From Conchocele bisecta (Eukaryota > Mollusca > Bivalvia > Lucinida > Thyasiridae), in contig CM055265.1 in NCBI GenBank assembly GCA_029237695.1, positions 79,354,447 to 79,418,446 on the forward strand: 64,000 nucleotides of DNA. Direction: 5' to 3'. The notes beneath the pieces were generated by a model. It was not told the DNA's origin. It did no database searches and saw only the letters and a list, made by a program, of their open reading frames with translations. A program made the position numbers and the translations under genes. Below, piece after piece: positions 63,810 to 64,000 of this stretch (position 1 is the stretch's first letter; each line of letters starts with the position of its first letter).

Positions 63810-64000
63810 TCCATTAATGGCGGAAGCGCGTTACGCTGGTTACCATGGTTACCGCTTTCAGTCATACACGTTTTATACCGAAACACGGAGTGACCGGCTT
63901 GGCCACACAACTGACACGAAATGCCTGGGTCTTTTTCCCCTACACCGTTCCAATTACATATGCGCGAAATGTGGCCCAGTCCATCACATCTGTAGCATTT
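63810..64000 (-). pseudogene. gag: gypsy Gag nucleocapsid end with two CCHC knuckles (partial)
   Basis: Starting at the right edge the - strand reads KCYRCDGLGHISRICNWNG, a complete C-x2-C-x4-H-x4-C knuckle. Then comes ISCQLCGQAGHSVFRYKTC, in which the fourth ligand position is Tyr (a Cys stands three residues later). The frame must shift near 63800 to enter the protease. The rest of gag is beyond the window. Confidence 0.82.

Larger units (their letters stand above)
55895..64000 (-). mobile_element. Ty3/gypsy LTR retrotransposon, partial at the right edge
   Basis: Read on the - strand from the right edge: nucleocapsid zinc knuckles, aspartic protease, reverse transcriptase, RNase H, integrase, 3' untranslated region and 3' LTR. 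The order RT before integrase is that of Ty3/gypsy. The 5' LTR and most of gag lie beyond 64000. No envelope-like ORF follows the integrase. Frame changes, one stop and a 1.3-kb insertion break pol, so this copy is not autonomous. Confidence 0.9.

Overview
The window looks like nuclear DNA from an animal, most likely a bivalve mollusc. It holds one spliced host gene with GT/AG introns in a dense background of invertebrate transposons, minisatellites and fold-back repeats. There is no bacterial-type gene organisation. The bivalve assignment is inferred from the repeat style (about 165-bp tandem repeats joined to GTCCGTCCG tracts, and short inverted-repeat elements ending in GTGACTGGAGAAAT), not from a marker gene.

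Region 1 (1-7750): minisatellites, and a roughly 6.2-kb DNA transposon (1441-7635) with about 165-bp terminal inverted repeats, a 3-bp target duplication and a decayed gene for a very large protein with a PIN/XPG-type nuclease block and a Cys-rich tail. This is the layout of the Academ superfamily. Region 2 (7951-17326): four + strand exons of a short-chain dehydrogenase/reductase gene, 3' end included. Its introns carry a decayed SGNH-hydrolase ORF, a 480-bp element flanked by TTAA, about 165-bp tandem repeats, hairpins, a Z-DNA-like array and a tRNA-like sequence.

Region 3 (17650-34570): a complete Polinton/Maverick of about 16.9 kb, with 199/200-bp inverted termini and a 5- or 6-bp target duplication, inserted in a minisatellite that starts in the last codons of the dehydrogenase gene. 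It carries a fibre-like protein with 48-residue repeats, a penton-like minor capsid protein, a major capsid protein, a packaging ATPase, a retroviral-type integrase, a protein-primed-type family B DNA polymerase, a zinc-finger gene and several conserved small proteins. ATPase and several small genes are open; capsid, fibre, integrase and polymerase genes are frameshifted.

Region 4 (34571-40440): the other half of the minisatellite, a non-LTR retrotransposon on the - strand and fold-back elements. Region 5 (40445-51542): an 11-kb structure of two inverted arms made of AAAC-N4-GTTT words around long tandem arrays, one with a higher-order period of about 1431 bp. It has no recognisable gene. Region 6 (51543-64000): fold-back and tandem repeats, two exons of a Crypton-type tyrosine recombinase-like gene, and a Ty3/gypsy element on the - strand (3' LTR near 56 kb, gag beyond the right edge), itself interrupted by a 1.3-kb element with TAA target duplications.

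Most coding potential therefore belongs to mobile elements nested in one another. Many coding regions carry single-base frame changes although the Polinton termini are almost identical, so some breaks may be assembly indels rather than biological decay.
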